From assembly GCA_021819725.1 (NCBI GenBank), contig JAKAQR010000015.1, forward strand, positions 40,006-56,581: a DNA stretch of 16,576 bases, given 5' to 3'. Under the pieces are notes generated by a model. The model ran no database searches and had not been told where the DNA came from. It saw nothing but the letters and a program-made list of their open reading frames with translations. Below are positions 1 through 8,772 of the stretch, in pieces (positions within the stretch are counted from its first letter, which is position 1; each line of letters begins with the position of its first letter). Source of the stretch: Actinomycetes bacterium (lineage in GTDB: Bacteria; Actinomycetota; Acidimicrobiia; Acidimicrobiales; Acidimicrobiaceae). The position numbers were made by a program, and so were the translations under genes.

Positions 1-409
1 GGTCACGCTCCCAAGTGGACAGGGCTTGGTCGATCATTCGATAGGTTTTATTAACACGATCACCTGCCCGTCGCAGAACCAGTGCCTGGTGGTGGGCAAC
101 GGTACCAAGGGTGCGGTTCTTCTTCGTTCGACCAACGGAGGCGTGAGTTGGAGTCGGGTCACGCTCCCAAGTGGACTCGGGTTGGTCAGCCACCATGTAC
201 TCCTGAACCAAATTTCATGCTCCACAGTACGTAGATGCCTTGCTACAGGTTTTGCCGGTATAGGCCCCGCTGTCCTACTCGGTTCCTCCAACGGAGGCGC
301 GAGTTGGAGTCGGGTCACGCTCCTGCGGGGACAGGGCTTGGTCAATCATCCGATAGGTTTTATTAGCACGATCTCCTGCCCGTCGCGAACCCAGTGCCTG
401 GTCGGGTTG
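1..409 (+). repeat. Tandem in-frame 156-bp repeat (52 codons per unit)
   Basis: The string GGTCACGCTCC begins at 1, 157 and 313, exactly 156 bp apart, so each unit keeps the reading frame. The segment just before each junction (AACGGAGGCG, then GAGTTGGAGTCGG) is also nearly identical at about 131-156 and 288-312. The third unit follows the first closely at DNA level to roughly 409 (for example ATAGGTTTTATTA at both 41 and 353), then diverges into the linker and membrane segment. More units probably lie to the left of the window. Confidence 0.85.
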
Positions 410-610
410 AGTCTGGACACCAAGGGAGCGATGATCGACCTGATCAACATGCGTAATCTCGCGCAGGGCTCGACCGTTCTGACGCCACGTGTTATCGACG
501 TCGCAGTTGTATTCGTGCTGGTAGTACTGAGCATGTACCTGGTTCGCCGAAGACATGCCACCGCGACACGGCCTGCACCTGATGCCGTTTCAGTGGACAC
601 GACACATTGA
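2..610 (+). CDS. BNR-like repeat protein with C-terminal membrane anchor (3' part, truncated by window edge)
   Basis: The frame is open to the first base, so the N terminus lies outside the window and the TTG at 26 is not a real start. The visible part has two complete 52-residue units and a start of a third. Each carries an SxNGGxSWSRVTL segment, typical of BNR/Asp-box or YCF48-like beta-propeller blades, followed by a pair of cysteines spaced CxxxxxC (TCPSQNQC, SCSTVRRC, SCPSRTQC). After the last unit a linker leads to one hydrophobic segment (VIDVAVVFVLVVLSMYLV), then RRRH and a short polar tail. That arrangement suggests an extracytoplasmic repeat domain held by a C-terminal membrane helix with a cytoplasmic tail. 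The ligand or partner is unknown. The paired cysteines could form a disulfide in each blade (inference). The stop is TGA at 608-610. Confidence 0.7.
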   Translation, partial: VTLPSGQGLVDHSIGFINTITCPSQNQCLVVGNGTKGAVLLRSTNGGVSWSRVTLPSGLGLVSHHVLLNQISCSTVRRCLATGFAGIGPAVLLGSSNGGASWSRVTLLRGQGLVNHPIGFISTISCPSRTQCLVGLSLDTKGAMIDLINMRNLAQGSTVLTPRVIDVAVVFVLVVLSMYLVRRRHATATRPAPDAVSVDTTH

Positions 611-1291
611 CCACAAACCAACGATCGTGCAACAAGAACGCAATCGCTTCAGAGCTGGCGAGCAGACTCCGAATGTCGATACCCTCAATTGACTCAACCG
701 TCATTGCCACCGACGGCACCGCGAGGGGTGGCTCGAGAACGCGTTCCATCGGTATGACGAGATCGTACCGGAGGTTCTCCTTACCGCTGCCGATCTCCAC
801 CTGAACACGCTTCCGAGTCGTAGCTTTACGACAGAACATGTGCTCTGTAAGGTGGGTCTCCTCCACAGATCCGTTCTCGAAGAACTCTGGAAACGGCGCG
901 AGTGATCCAACGACTGCAGCGATGGAACTCCTCGCTACCGATAGGCGAGTTGGTGACCCACGCCAGCGGCTGCCCCACGCCTCGCAGATAGGAGTTGTGC
1001 TCCGGCGACGAGATGAGATTACGGTGCACCACCCTCACCGGATACGACACGTGCAGCCTCGTCACCCAAATGCCCGAAGCTCGGCGAACGACCCCATGGA
1101 CGTAGGTCGTTGGTCGACAATGGCAGGCTATGGACGAATGCACCCTGCACCACACACGTACGCGCAAACAGAGAACGCCCCCGAGGTCAATCGTGCCAAG
1201 CCATCGGTCGCAGAGACGCCGAGCGAATCGGCCCCGAGCTATCCCTCAATCGAGAGACCTGTGCGATCTAGTAATTGCACACAGCGGTGCT
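611..1291. other. 681-bp region without a convincing intact gene
   Basis: This stretch separates the repeat protein (+) from the 3' end of the TDT transporter (-). Open frames exist on both strands but none has a good ribosome-binding site, family motif or protein-like composition along its length. The long plus-strand frame at 838-1431 runs into the transporter gene and is rich in Arg, Ser, Thr and Pro, as expected of an antisense shadow. I see no clear terminator for either flanking gene. A possible degraded minus-strand coding remnant is listed separately. Confidence 0.5.
613..960 (-). pseudogene. Possible decayed coding remnant, family uncertain
   Basis: Read on the minus strand, the frame through 866 is open well upstream of any start codon and gives a protein-like stretch: SIAAVVGSLAPFPEFFENGS, then RKRVQVEIG, LRYDLVIP, EPPLAVPS, and IDIRSLLASSEAIAFLLHDR. 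The last parts loosely recall the middle of AbiEii-type nucleotidyltransferases, which carry a hydrophobic LLAxKxxALL-like helix; here the usual Lys position is Ser. A second frame just upstream (about 970-1080) also gives protein-like text (LHVSYPVRVVHRNLIS), which would fit a frameshifted gene. No start, ribosome-binding site or complete domain is present. The family suggestion is weak and the whole entry could be a chance open frame. Confidence 0.2.
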
Positions 1292-2449
1292 TCACTTCGT
1301 TGATGAAGGGGCAGCGATCGTTGCGGGAAGTTGTCGACGTCCTCCGAGCAGAGAGCCAAGCGTCGAAGCGCTCACTCCCAACCAGAGCACCACCAGCAAC
1401 ACGAACAAGGCGAACGCCACATCACCGATGATGGGCAATGTCCAGATCTTTCCGAGCGAGACAGTCGCGACGGTCAACGCCCCCACCGGGAAGGTAAAAC
1501 CCCACCACCCTACTCCATAGGGAATGCCTCCTTGGCGGAGATACCGCCCGAGCAGGGCCAAAGCCACGAGAAGTGACCAACCGCCGAATCCCCAGAGAAG
1601 CGTGGCTCCAATCATGGAAAGAGGGCCGATAGCCTGGGCGGCGGGACCAAGCACCATCCGTGCGACGTGCGCTAGATCCAACAAAGCAGCCGCTCCAACC
1701 CCTGCCGGGCCCAGCACGATCCAGAGGGACGGCGCCATCGTCGCCGCTGGCAGCGGTTGCGTAACCATACGATCGTGCAACATCGCCAGGACGAGCACAA
1801 ACAAAATCAGTCCCACACCGAGGAAGGAGTAGCTCGTAAAGAGCAGCAGCCGAGCCCCCGAGGCACCCACGAGTCGCATGAGCGGGATGAGGACCACAGG
1901 TACGATGATCGTAACAACCGGAGGAATAAACCAACCTCCATTTACCTCCTGGCGATCATGATGATCGAGCGTGAACAGAAGATACGCAAAGAGGATGCTA
2001 ATTACCAAGGCCAACGGGATACCAACACCGTCGAGGACCTCAATCAAAGTGGCGGTTGCACCCGATGATAGTACGCGCGGACCAACCGCGGCTGCGACGA
2101 CCGAAAGGACGAGCACTCCGCCTGGCACTGTGCCGTGCAACGGTCCACTCTGTGGATCTTTGAGACTCGCCCATGAGCGCGCCGGATAGATGATCCATCG
2201 AAGCAGATATGGAACAATCAGCAGCACCGCCAGAAGTGCGGCGAGTGCTGCAACAGCATAGGCCGTGTCACGCATACTTGCATTGAGGCTTGCGATATGG
2301 CCCGGATCCTCCGCAGCGATCACGGCAATGATACCGGTGCCCATCACTGCTCCAAACCAACCAGGGCTCAGGCGTGCAAGCCATCCTGGATCGACGCGAG
2401 GCAACCCTTCCGTTCCTGTGTAAGTAGTGCCAGATTCGACTCGTTCCAT
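1292..2449 (-). CDS. TDT-family transporter (TehA/Mae1/SLAC1-like anion or dicarboxylate channel)
   Basis: This 385-residue protein is almost entirely hydrophobic, with about ten predicted membrane helices, the hallmark of the tellurite-resistance/dicarboxylate transporter (TDT) fold. The N-terminal signature SPGWFGAVMGTGI (residues 28-40) opens helix 1, and WWGFTFPVGAL in the C-terminal third matches the conserved W-x-x-FP-G region of the family. Members move C4-dicarboxylates, sulfite, nitrate, chloride or other small anions through the inner membrane; the sequence alone does not give the substrate. The start is ATG at 2449, with only a weak purine stretch (TATAGG) directly before it. An imperfect palindrome lies 16-32 bp upstream. 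The gene follows the glycosyltransferase on the same strand after 242 bp, which argues against tight operon coupling. The tellurite-resistance name often attached to such genes should not be read as a phenotype. Confidence 0.85.
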   Translation of the reverse strand: MERVESGTTYTGTEGLPRVDPGWLARLSPGWFGAVMGTGIIAVIAAEDPGHIASLNASMRDTAYAVAALAALLAVLLIVPYLLRWIIYPARSWASLKDPQSGPLHGTVPGGVLVLSVVAAAVGPRVLSSGATATLIEVLDGVGIPLALVISILFAYLLFTLDHHDRQEVNGGWFIPPVVTIIVPVVLIPLMRLVGASGARLLLFTSYSFLGVGLILFVLVLAMLHDRMVTQPLPAATMAPSLWIVLGPAGVGAAALLDLAHVARMVLGPAAQAIGPLSMIGATLLWGFGGWSLLVALALLGRYLRQGGIPYGVGWWGFTFPVGALTVATVSLGKIWTLPIIGDVAFALFVLLVVLWLGVSASTLGSLLGGRRQLPATIAAPSSTK

Positions 2450-2464
2450 ACCTATAATCGTAGT

Positions 2465-2481
2465 TCGTCGATTATCGATGA
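2465..2481. promoter_or_regulatory. Imperfect 17-bp palindrome upstream of the TDT transporter
   Basis: The arms are TCGTCGAT (2465-2472) and ATCGATGA (2474-2481) around a single central T, with one mismatched pair. It sits 16-32 bp upstream of the transporter start, in a locally A+T-rich patch, where an operator would overlap the promoter. No regulator is encoded next to it, so its role is a guess. Confidence 0.25.
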
Positions 2482-2610
2482 TCTAGGGTCAAAAGACTCT
2501 TCACCCATGGACAATGTCGGCGAAGAGGTACAATGGTATCGCCGCAACGGTCAGCTGTCGCCTTGGACACAAGCCATGCTTCCGCGATAGGTTGCCAAGA
2601 TAGGTATGTT

Positions 2611-2640
2611 GTTGGAGCCCTGTCAGAGTGGCCCTCCAAC
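2611..2640. terminator. Hairpin downstream of the glycosyltransferase gene
   Basis: GTTGGAG (2611-2617) and CTCCAAC (2634-2640) form a perfect 7-bp stem, with a further CC/GG pairing possible inside it. It begins 52 bp past the glycosyltransferase stop on the minus strand. No U-tract follows in either direction, so it may stabilise the 3' end or act in another way rather than as a classical intrinsic terminator. Confidence 0.3.
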
Positions 2641-2691
2641 ACCAATAGATGGCGATACCTGACTAAACCACCCGTTCACGACCCCGACAGG

Positions 2692-4719
2692 TTATCCAGC
2701 GATATCCTTCACCTTCTCGGAGTCTGACAGGGGCGCCAAGATGTGTAGTGGAGGGTCCTCGTTTTGGAGTTCAGCGAACGCCGCCTTGCCGATGTCACCT
2801 TGAGAGGAGTCGATCAGCAGCGAACGAAAGTCATTAGCGTAGGTATACTGCACGATCTTATAACGATCGTCAACGGAGAGGTCAGTGAACAGGATCCCCA
2901 GTGTCCTAGCCTTTATCGAACGCACCTCACCGGCACACTGGACGCTATCGCCATCAAAGCGCATAACCACCACTACCTGTGTACCTGGTGCGACCGACAG
3001 CTCGGTATTGGCCACAACGCCGGCGCCGGCCAAACTCACATTCACCACCGTGCCGTCGACCTTGGCAGTCTGAGGTTCGGTGAGCAGGAGTTCACATGGC
3101 ACTAAACAATCGACACGATAATGAAAGCGCTGCTGGCGGCGCCCGCTCACCAACAACATCGTACGAAGCATCCGTCGAATCTCGATAATTGCCAAAAGGG
3201 GCACCAGCCAATCAGCAAGACCGGGCAGGCGTGGAACGAAGCCTGTGAATTGCCCCACCACCCCAACGACGAGTAGGCAGGTGATAGCGATTACCCATTT
3301 GAGTTGGTAGAGCGCCGAGATACCACCTGTGTCCTTCGTCGTCTTCGGCGTGACTTTGAAGGAGCGATTGGTCTTCCGAAAAATTACTGCCTTCCAAGCT
3401 TTAGTAAAGATCTCCATCGTCAGGGTTTCAAAGTGCAGAAACTCAGGATTGAGTGAGTACCCCTGAGCGAGCAAGGAGAAGACAAACTCGTTGAGCAAGA
3501 AGGCCGGCAACCACAAAAACACAAGATCATCAACCGTTGCGGAGATGGGAATCTGGCCCGTGGTAAGGGTCAACACCAGCACCAACAACAGGAGAAGGCG
3601 CATCACACCAGATCCATAGGCAAACAGACTTTCCGAGAAGGCGATTCGCTGTTTGAGAGAGAGTCCCTTGGCGATCAGTGGATTGTCGACGGAACGAAGC
3701 ACCGAAAGATTCCCTCTCGCCCATCGATCTCGTTGAATCAGATAGGAGTTCAGATCACCTGGCGCCATCCCCAATACGTAGGTGGTGTTGACATACCGGG
3801 TCGTCCAGCCCTTCTTGATCAGCTTGATTGAGGTATGATAATCCTCTGCCACCGTCTCAACGGCGACTCCACCGATTTCGAGGAGCGCCGACCTGCGCAA
3901 GATCGCCGCAGAACCACACCAGAAGGCGGCGTTCATCTCATCCTTGCTCTCCATGAGTACACGAAAGAAGAGTGATTGCTCGTGGCGAAAACGTGAGTAG
4001 TGCTGGACCGAGTCAGTATTGGCAAACTCGTGCGGCGTCTGGACAAGGGCGACCGAAGCGTCGTCGAAGAGCCCGACGAGATCGGTGAGCATGGAGGGTA
4101 ACACCACATGATCAGCGTCGAGCGTGAGAATCAGCTCCCCGTCGGTCATCTCCAGCGCATGATTGATGTTGCCAGCCTTTGCGTGAGAGTTATCCGGACG
4201 AGTCAGGTAACCCACTCCCAGTGAACGTGCAAGCTCACCGACACTCTCGCGTCTACCATCATCGAGCACCCAGACCTTGTGCTCCCCGTCCAGCTCCTTC
4301 GCACTCACAATGGTCGGGAACAACAATTCCGGTTCTTCGTCATAGGTGGTGATAAAGACGTCGATCGTGGGCCAGTGTCGAGGAGGATGTAGGACCGGAT
4401 CCCTCCGTCTCCGGGCAGCCAGTCGATAGGTCAACGAAAGCATCAGTGAGACAATTGCATACGCCTGAACAATAACCAGGCCAATCGCCAAGAAGATATT
4501 CGTGCCGTGCAACAGGTGCGTTAGGATCCAGTAGACCCACAACAACGACGAGAGCACCGCGAGCACCGCGAGCACACTGATGGCGGTCGGATGCCGTCGA
4601 AAACTTCGTATGCGATACTCGTTCACCGTCTCAGCGAGGGTTGAGATCCGGGCAATGTTATTGCTCACATCAACGCCGCACAGTCTCCCAAGTACACGGT
4701 AAGTACGTCCTGCACTCAT
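2692..4719 (-). CDS. Membrane GT2 glycosyltransferase with C-terminal PilZ domain (BcsA-like polysaccharide synthase)
   Basis: The protein has 675 residues. Two membrane helices (about 46-69 and 75-98) precede a cytoplasmic GT2 domain with the processive-synthase motifs in order: DDGRR (153-157), DADH (201-204, metal/UDP-sugar binding), AED (291-293, in place of the usual TED catalytic base motif) and QRDRW (329-333, the QxxRW acceptor/product motif). Further helices lie at about 365-420 and 470-515. A PilZ domain follows, with the c-di-GMP-binding signature RFHYR (531-535) and NVSLAG (560-565). This is the BcsA layout: polymerisation of a UDP-sugar coupled to export, switched on by cyclic di-GMP. 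The polymer may be cellulose or another beta-glucan. No bcsB, bcsZ or bcsC homologue is adjacent, so it is an orphan synthase here. The ATG at 4719 has a good AGGAG eight bases upstream, supporting this start. Confidence 0.88.
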   Translation of the reverse strand: MSAGRTYRVLGRLCGVDVSNNIARISTLAETVNEYRIRSFRRHPTAISVLAVLAVLSSLLWVYWILTHLLHGTNIFLAIGLVIVQAYAIVSLMLSLTYRLAARRRRDPVLHPPRHWPTIDVFITTYDEEPELLFPTIVSAKELDGEHKVWVLDDGRRESVGELARSLGVGYLTRPDNSHAKAGNINHALEMTDGELILTLDADHVVLPSMLTDLVGLFDDASVALVQTPHEFANTDSVQHYSRFRHEQSLFFRVLMESKDEMNAAFWCGSAAILRRSALLEIGGVAVETVAEDYHTSIKLIKKGWTTRYVNTTYVLGMAPGDLNSYLIQRDRWARGNLSVLRSVDNPLIAKGLSLKQRIAFSESLFAYGSGVMRLLLLLVLVLTLTTGQIPISATVDDLVFLWLPAFLLNEFVFSLLAQGYSLNPEFLHFETLTMEIFTKAWKAVIFRKTNRSFKVTPKTTKDTGGISALYQLKWVIAITCLLVVGVVGQFTGFVPRLPGLADWLVPLLAIIEIRRMLRTMLLVSGRRQQRFHYRVDCLVPCELLLTEPQTAKVDGTVVNVSLAGAGVVANTELSVAPGTQVVVVMRFDGDSVQCAGEVRSIKARTLGILFTDLSVDDRYKIVQYTYANDFRSLLIDSSQGDIGKAAFAELQNEDPPLHILAPLSDSEKVKDIAG

Positions 4720-5070
4720 GCCATCTGCTCCTGCATCCGGCCACGTGTGGACAGGGCCTCTTTCGTATCGACGCCTCGCTGGGAAGTAGACGAAGCCTCG
4801 TCTTCCTCCAGCCAGGGAGACGCTATCACGCGTGCATTCCTGCCAACAAGTGGCACCAACTATTGGCCTACCTTGTCTGTCCTCACTCTATCGGCGCCGC
4901 TTGGCGGTACTAAAGCGGATTTCCAAGGGATGAGCGAGAGATCCGCATCGTTTGCGGAGTCCTTGGCCACGCATCGGCCGGCTCTGCACGAGACCAAAGC
5001 ACGCAGCGATGCGTACCTCTAGATGACCCAGCCCGTCACCGAGGCACGACTCAGGTCCTTGGTTTGGAGC
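4720..5070. other. 351-bp intergenic region before the glycosyltransferase gene
   Basis: This stretch lies between the 3' end of pcrA and the start of the glycosyltransferase, both read leftwards. It must hold the pcrA transcript end and probably the glycosyltransferase promoter. I see no strong hairpin with a U-tract and no convincing -35/-10 pair. The only clear signal is the AGGAG ribosome-binding site at about 4728-4732. Plus-strand frames here show no family features. Confidence 0.5.
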
Positions 5071-7218
5071 CTACACCAACTTCAGTTTGGCCATCGATCC
5101 AAAAAAGACACGCTCACCTGCGGCATCGAAGTAGACGACGACTTCACGATCAACCGAGCGTTCCCGGATCGCCCGCACCTCACCCTCGCCGTAACGGGCG
5201 TGAAAAACCCTGTCTCCCACTCGATACGGAGCCGGCTGTCCAGGCCGTGGTGGTTGTTGGTGCTCTGGTACGGGGATGGGGGAGTACTCCAGCGACTCCA
5301 AACGTCGATAGACACCATCGGGCAGCTCCGTGATAAAGCGACTCTCTGGATTGTAGATCACGCTCCCCTGAAAACTCCGTCGACGTGCAGAGGAGATCAT
5401 CAGGCGTTGCTTCGCCCGGGTAACCGCAACGTAGAGCAGACGACGCTCCTCCTCGATCTGGCTGGGGGAAGTTAACGATCGCATATGAGGGAAGATCCCC
5501 TCCTCAAGGCCTACGACAAAGACGATTGGGAATTCAAGCCCCTTGGCCATGTGCACGGTCATGAGGGTCATGCTCGATTGATCAAGATCGGCATCAATAG
5601 CGCTAAAGAGGGCAGTTTGCTCCAAGAAAGCCTCGAGCGAGTCAGCTTCCCCAGCAACTCGGCGCAGCTCCGCCAAGTTCTCAAGCCTTCCCTCGGCCGT
5701 CAGTGGATCCTCCTCGTTGATCAAATCGACGTACTCGGTACGTTCTATCACCTCGTCAAGCACGAGCGGCGCCGGAGCCCCCTCTTGAACCCGCTGGCGA
5801 AGATAGGCGAGCAACTCCATGAAGTGCGACAACGCCTTGGCGGCCCTCGAAGAGAGTCCAAGCTCATCGGTGGAGAAGAGTTCCAAGGCATGCAGCATTG
5901 AGACGTTTCGGGTACGTGCTGCAGCCGCGAGCTGTTCTTGGGTGCCGGCTCCAATGCCGCGATGCGGGGTGTTGATCACGCGCAAAAGTGCCACGTCATC
6001 ATCCGGATTCACCAAAATACGCAGGTAGGCCAAGATATCACGGATCTCGCGACGATCGTAGAAACGCACCCCTCCGACCACACGGTAGGGGATGCCGCCC
6101 TTCGAGAGTTCCTCTTCAAGAACTCTGCTTTGGGCATTCGTGCGGTAGATCACCGCAATGTCACGGAGGCTGGATCCACTGGAGAGGAGCGTCACGAGCT
6201 GAGATACCACAAACTCCGCCTCTTGGCGATCGTCTTGGGCCACAAAATAGAGTGGCAGTACCCCTTGCCCAAGTTCTGACCAGAGTGTCTTGTCGTGCCG
6301 GAGAGCATTATGTGTGATCAGGGTGTTTGCGAGTTCTAGAATCGCGTTCGTCGAGCGATAGTTCTGTTCGAGTGCGATCGTACGCGTCGTCGGAAGGCGC
6401 TCCGAAAAACCAATAATATTGCCTAGATCGGCTCCACGGAAACCGTAGATCGACTGATCCGAGTCACCGACGACAAAGATATTCTTCTCGGGCTCAGCCA
6501 GAATAGAGATCAGTTCATTCTGGGCCCGATTGGTATCCTGGTATTCATCAACTAACAGATAGCGAAACCGACGTTGATAGTACTCACGCACTCCCGGATG
6601 TTCACGAAGTCCAGTCACGACTAAGTTGACGAGGTTGTCAAAGTCAACCGCATTGTTGGCAATGAGCGCGTCTTCATACGCCTGATAAAGGGTCGCCACC
6701 AGACGGTCATAGGCCCCCACTGCATCAAGCGCCATCTCGCGAGGACCGATCAGATCGGCCTTGGCTGAGCTGATCTTGGCCATGACGGCGCGCGGAGGGA
6801 AACGTTTGGTGTCAAGTTCTAAACTACGAATCGTACGCTCGAGCAGACGCCTCGCGTCATCAGCGTCATAGATGGTAAAACCTGATCTGAGTCGACCAAG
6901 CTCCGGGTGCACGCGTAAGATTCGACTACAGGCAGCGTGGAAGGTCGATATCCAAAGCGCCTGCGAGGCCTCGATACTCACCAGCTCATGGACACGTTCA
7001 GCCATCTCGCGAGCTGCCTTATTGGTGAAGGTGATCGCTAAGATCTCGTTCGGAGCAACGCCATGCTCAAGGAGATAGACCACACGGCGAGTCAACACTC
7101 GCGTCTTGCCTGAACCAGCGCCAGCCACGACGAGAACAGGACCATCCACGGCCGAGACCGCCTCTCTTTGGCGATCGTTCAGACCCTCTAAGACCTGTCG
7201 ACTAGCCTCAGCCGCCAA
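5071..7218 (-). CDS. pcrA: ATP-dependent DNA helicase PcrA/UvrD (superfamily 1A)
   Basis: This 715-residue protein is a 3'-5' DNA helicase acting in nucleotide-excision and mismatch repair, removal of recombinase filaments and clearing of stalled RNA polymerase. Motifs appear in order: Q-motif region LNDRQREAV (13-21), Walker A AGAGSGKT (32-39), Ia (ITFTNKAAREM, 62-72), II DEYQ (224-227), III GDSDQSIYGFRGA (251-263), IV near EQNYRS, V (TVHMAKGLEFP) and VI VTRAKQRL (599-606). The last 51 residues (665-715, YRVGDRVFHARYGEGEV and on) match the Tudor-like C-terminal domain that binds RNA polymerase in PcrA proteins. Total length is normal. The start is TTG at 7218, with GGGAG inside the last codons of guaA six bases upstream; only three bases separate it from the guaA stop. 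It therefore appears to be translated from the guanine-synthesis transcript, with possible translational coupling. No truncation or motif loss is visible. Confidence 0.95.
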   Translation of the reverse strand: MAAEASRQVLEGLNDRQREAVSAVDGPVLVVAGAGSGKTRVLTRRVVYLLEHGVAPNEILAITFTNKAAREMAERVHELVSIEASQALWISTFHAACSRILRVHPELGRLRSGFTIYDADDARRLLERTIRSLELDTKRFPPRAVMAKISSAKADLIGPREMALDAVGAYDRLVATLYQAYEDALIANNAVDFDNLVNLVVTGLREHPGVREYYQRRFRYLLVDEYQDTNRAQNELISILAEPEKNIFVVGDSDQSIYGFRGADLGNIIGFSERLPTTRTIALEQNYRSTNAILELANTLITHNALRHDKTLWSELGQGVLPLYFVAQDDRQEAEFVVSQLVTLLSSGSSLRDIAVIYRTNAQSRVLEEELSKGGIPYRVVGGVRFYDRREIRDILAYLRILVNPDDDVALLRVINTPHRGIGAGTQEQLAAAARTRNVSMLHALELFSTDELGLSSRAAKALSHFMELLAYLRQRVQEGAPAPLVLDEVIERTEYVDLINEEDPLTAEGRLENLAELRRVAGEADSLEAFLEQTALFSAIDADLDQSSMTLMTVHMAKGLEFPIVFVVGLEEGIFPHMRSLTSPSQIEEERRLLYVAVTRAKQRLMISSARRRSFQGSVIYNPESRFITELPDGVYRRLESLEYSPIPVPEHQQPPRPGQPAPYRVGDRVFHARYGEGEVRAIRERSVDREVVVYFDAAGERVFFGSMAKLKLV

Positions 7219-7221
7219 AAG

Positions 7222-8772
7222 CTACTCCCACTCAATCGTTCCTGGTGGCTTCGAGGTGATATCATAGACCACCCGGTTGACTCCATCCACCTCACCAACG
7301 ACTCGATGCGCAATGGCATCCAAGACTTCGTAGGGAAGGCGAGCCCAGTCGGCCGTCATGGCATCATCGGAGTCAACAGCGCGAACAATGATAGGCGCGT
7401 CATAGGTTCGTTCATCGCCAGAGACCCCCACGCTGCGCAACGACGGAGCCAACACCGCGAAGTACTGCCACATAGACCGACCGAGCCCCGCGTGCAAAAT
7501 CTCCTCGCGGACGATCCGATCAGCCGCCCGTACCCGGGCAACCGCCTCCTCGGTGACCTCTCCAACGATACGCACGGCGAGTCCTGGACCAGGGAAGGGC
7601 TGTCGCCAGACGACCTCTTCGGGAATGCCAAGCTCGACACCGATAGCGCGGACCTCATCTTTGAAGAGAAACCGCAGCGGCTCGACCAGGGCAAATGACA
7701 TATCGCTCGGCAGCCCACCAACATTGTGATGGCTCTTGATTAACGCGGCAGAAGCGTTCCCTGATTCGATGACGTCGGGGTAGAGCGTTCCCTGGACGAG
7801 AAATCCTCCGGCATCGATATCGAGGGCCGCCTCCTCAAAGGTGCGAATGAAGAGATTGCCGATTGTCTTACGTTTTGCCTCAGGATCCAACACGCCGGCC
7901 AACGCCGACATAAACCGTTGTGCAGCATCGACTACCACGAGTTTGATGTGGAATTGCGAGGAGAAGAGGGCGACTACCTGATCGGCCTCACCCTCACGTA
8001 GCAACCCAGTATCGACAAAGACGCACGTAAGCTGGTCGCCGACGGCTTCATGGGTCAGCACAGCTGCCACGGTGGAATCAACTCCACCTGAGAGTGCACA
8101 CAACACATTACGCTCCCCGACCTGGCTACGGATCTGTGAGATCGACTCCTCGATAATCGAGAAGTTCGTCCACTTTGGCTCAAGCCCTGCAGCCCGAAAG
8201 AGAAAATTACTGAGCACCTCGCGCCCATACTCCCCATGGGAGACCTCGGGGTGAAACTGCACACCATAGCGGGCGCGCGTAGAATCCTCAAAGCACGCAA
8301 CTGATGAGTGCGCCGTCGAGGCCGTGACGATCGCACCACTTGGCGGTAGGACCATGGTGTCTTGATGACTCATCCAGGATGCAAAGGAGTCGGGAAGGTC
8401 CAGCAAAAGAGTACCAGCACCCGGTGAGAGCTGGTCAATCACGGTACGCCCGTACTCACCGGCTGGCGTGCGCTCCACACGCCCCCCGAGGCTCTGAGCC
8501 ATCAACTGCGCGCCGTAGCAGATGCCGAGCATCGGGAGACCCAGATCGTAGATGGCTGGATCGAGCGTCGGAGCACCCTCGACCCAGACCGACTTTGGGC
8601 CACCAGAAAGAATAATCGCTCGTGCTCCTCGCGCAAGAAGCTCGGCCGCAGTCACCTCATGCCCAACGATCTCGGAGTACACGTGCAGTTCTCGAACCCG
8701 TCGGGCGATCAACTGAGCATACTGTGCACCGAAGTCAATGACGACGACTGGCGCCTCGCGAGAGCTCTCCAC
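7222..8772 (-). CDS. guaA: GMP synthase (glutamine-hydrolysing)
   Basis: This 516-residue enzyme converts XMP to GMP with ATP and glutamine, the last step of guanine nucleotide synthesis. The N-terminal class I glutamine amidotransferase domain (about 8-195) shows the nucleophile elbow GICYGAQ with Cys85, and HPE with His174 and Glu176 completing the triad. The ATP-pyrophosphatase domain has the P-loop SGGVDST (228-234). The C-terminal dimerisation domain ends with the usual [11 protein letters not shown]. Length is that of the bacterial family. The start is GTG at 8772, whose G is also the last base of the TAG stop of the upstream IMP dehydrogenase gene (TAGTG), so translation is probably coupled. 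The TTG start of pcrA lies three bases beyond its stop. Confidence 0.97.
   Translation of the reverse strand: MESSREAPVVVIDFGAQYAQLIARRVRELHVYSEIVGHEVTAAELLARGARAIILSGGPKSVWVEGAPTLDPAIYDLGLPMLGICYGAQLMAQSLGGRVERTPAGEYGRTVIDQLSPGAGTLLLDLPDSFASWMSHQDTMVLPPSGAIVTASTAHSSVACFEDSTRARYGVQFHPEVSHGEYGREVLSNFLFRAAGLEPKWTNFSIIEESISQIRSQVGERNVLCALSGGVDSTVAAVLTHEAVGDQLTCVFVDTGLLREGEADQVVALFSSQFHIKLVVVDAAQRFMSALAGVLDPEAKRKTIGNLFIRTFEEAALDIDAGGFLVQGTLYPDVIESGNASAALIKSHHNVGGLPSDMSFALVEPLRFLFKDEVRAIGVELGIPEEVVWRQPFPGPGLAVRIVGEVTEEAVARVRAADRIVREEILHAGLGRSMWQYFAVLAPSLRSVGVSGDERTYDAPIIVRAVDSDDAMTADWARLPYEVLDAIAHRVVGEVDGVNRVVYDITSKPPGTIEWE

Noticed and set aside
838..1431. 197-codon plus-strand open frame
   Set aside because: It overlaps the 3' end of the well-supported TDT gene on the opposite strand, is rich in Arg/Ser/Thr/Pro, and shows no family motif or ribosome-binding site.
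1292..2449. Calling the TDT protein a tellurite-resistance protein
   Set aside because: The family name comes from one member; the sequence shows only the fold and does not indicate tellurite handling.
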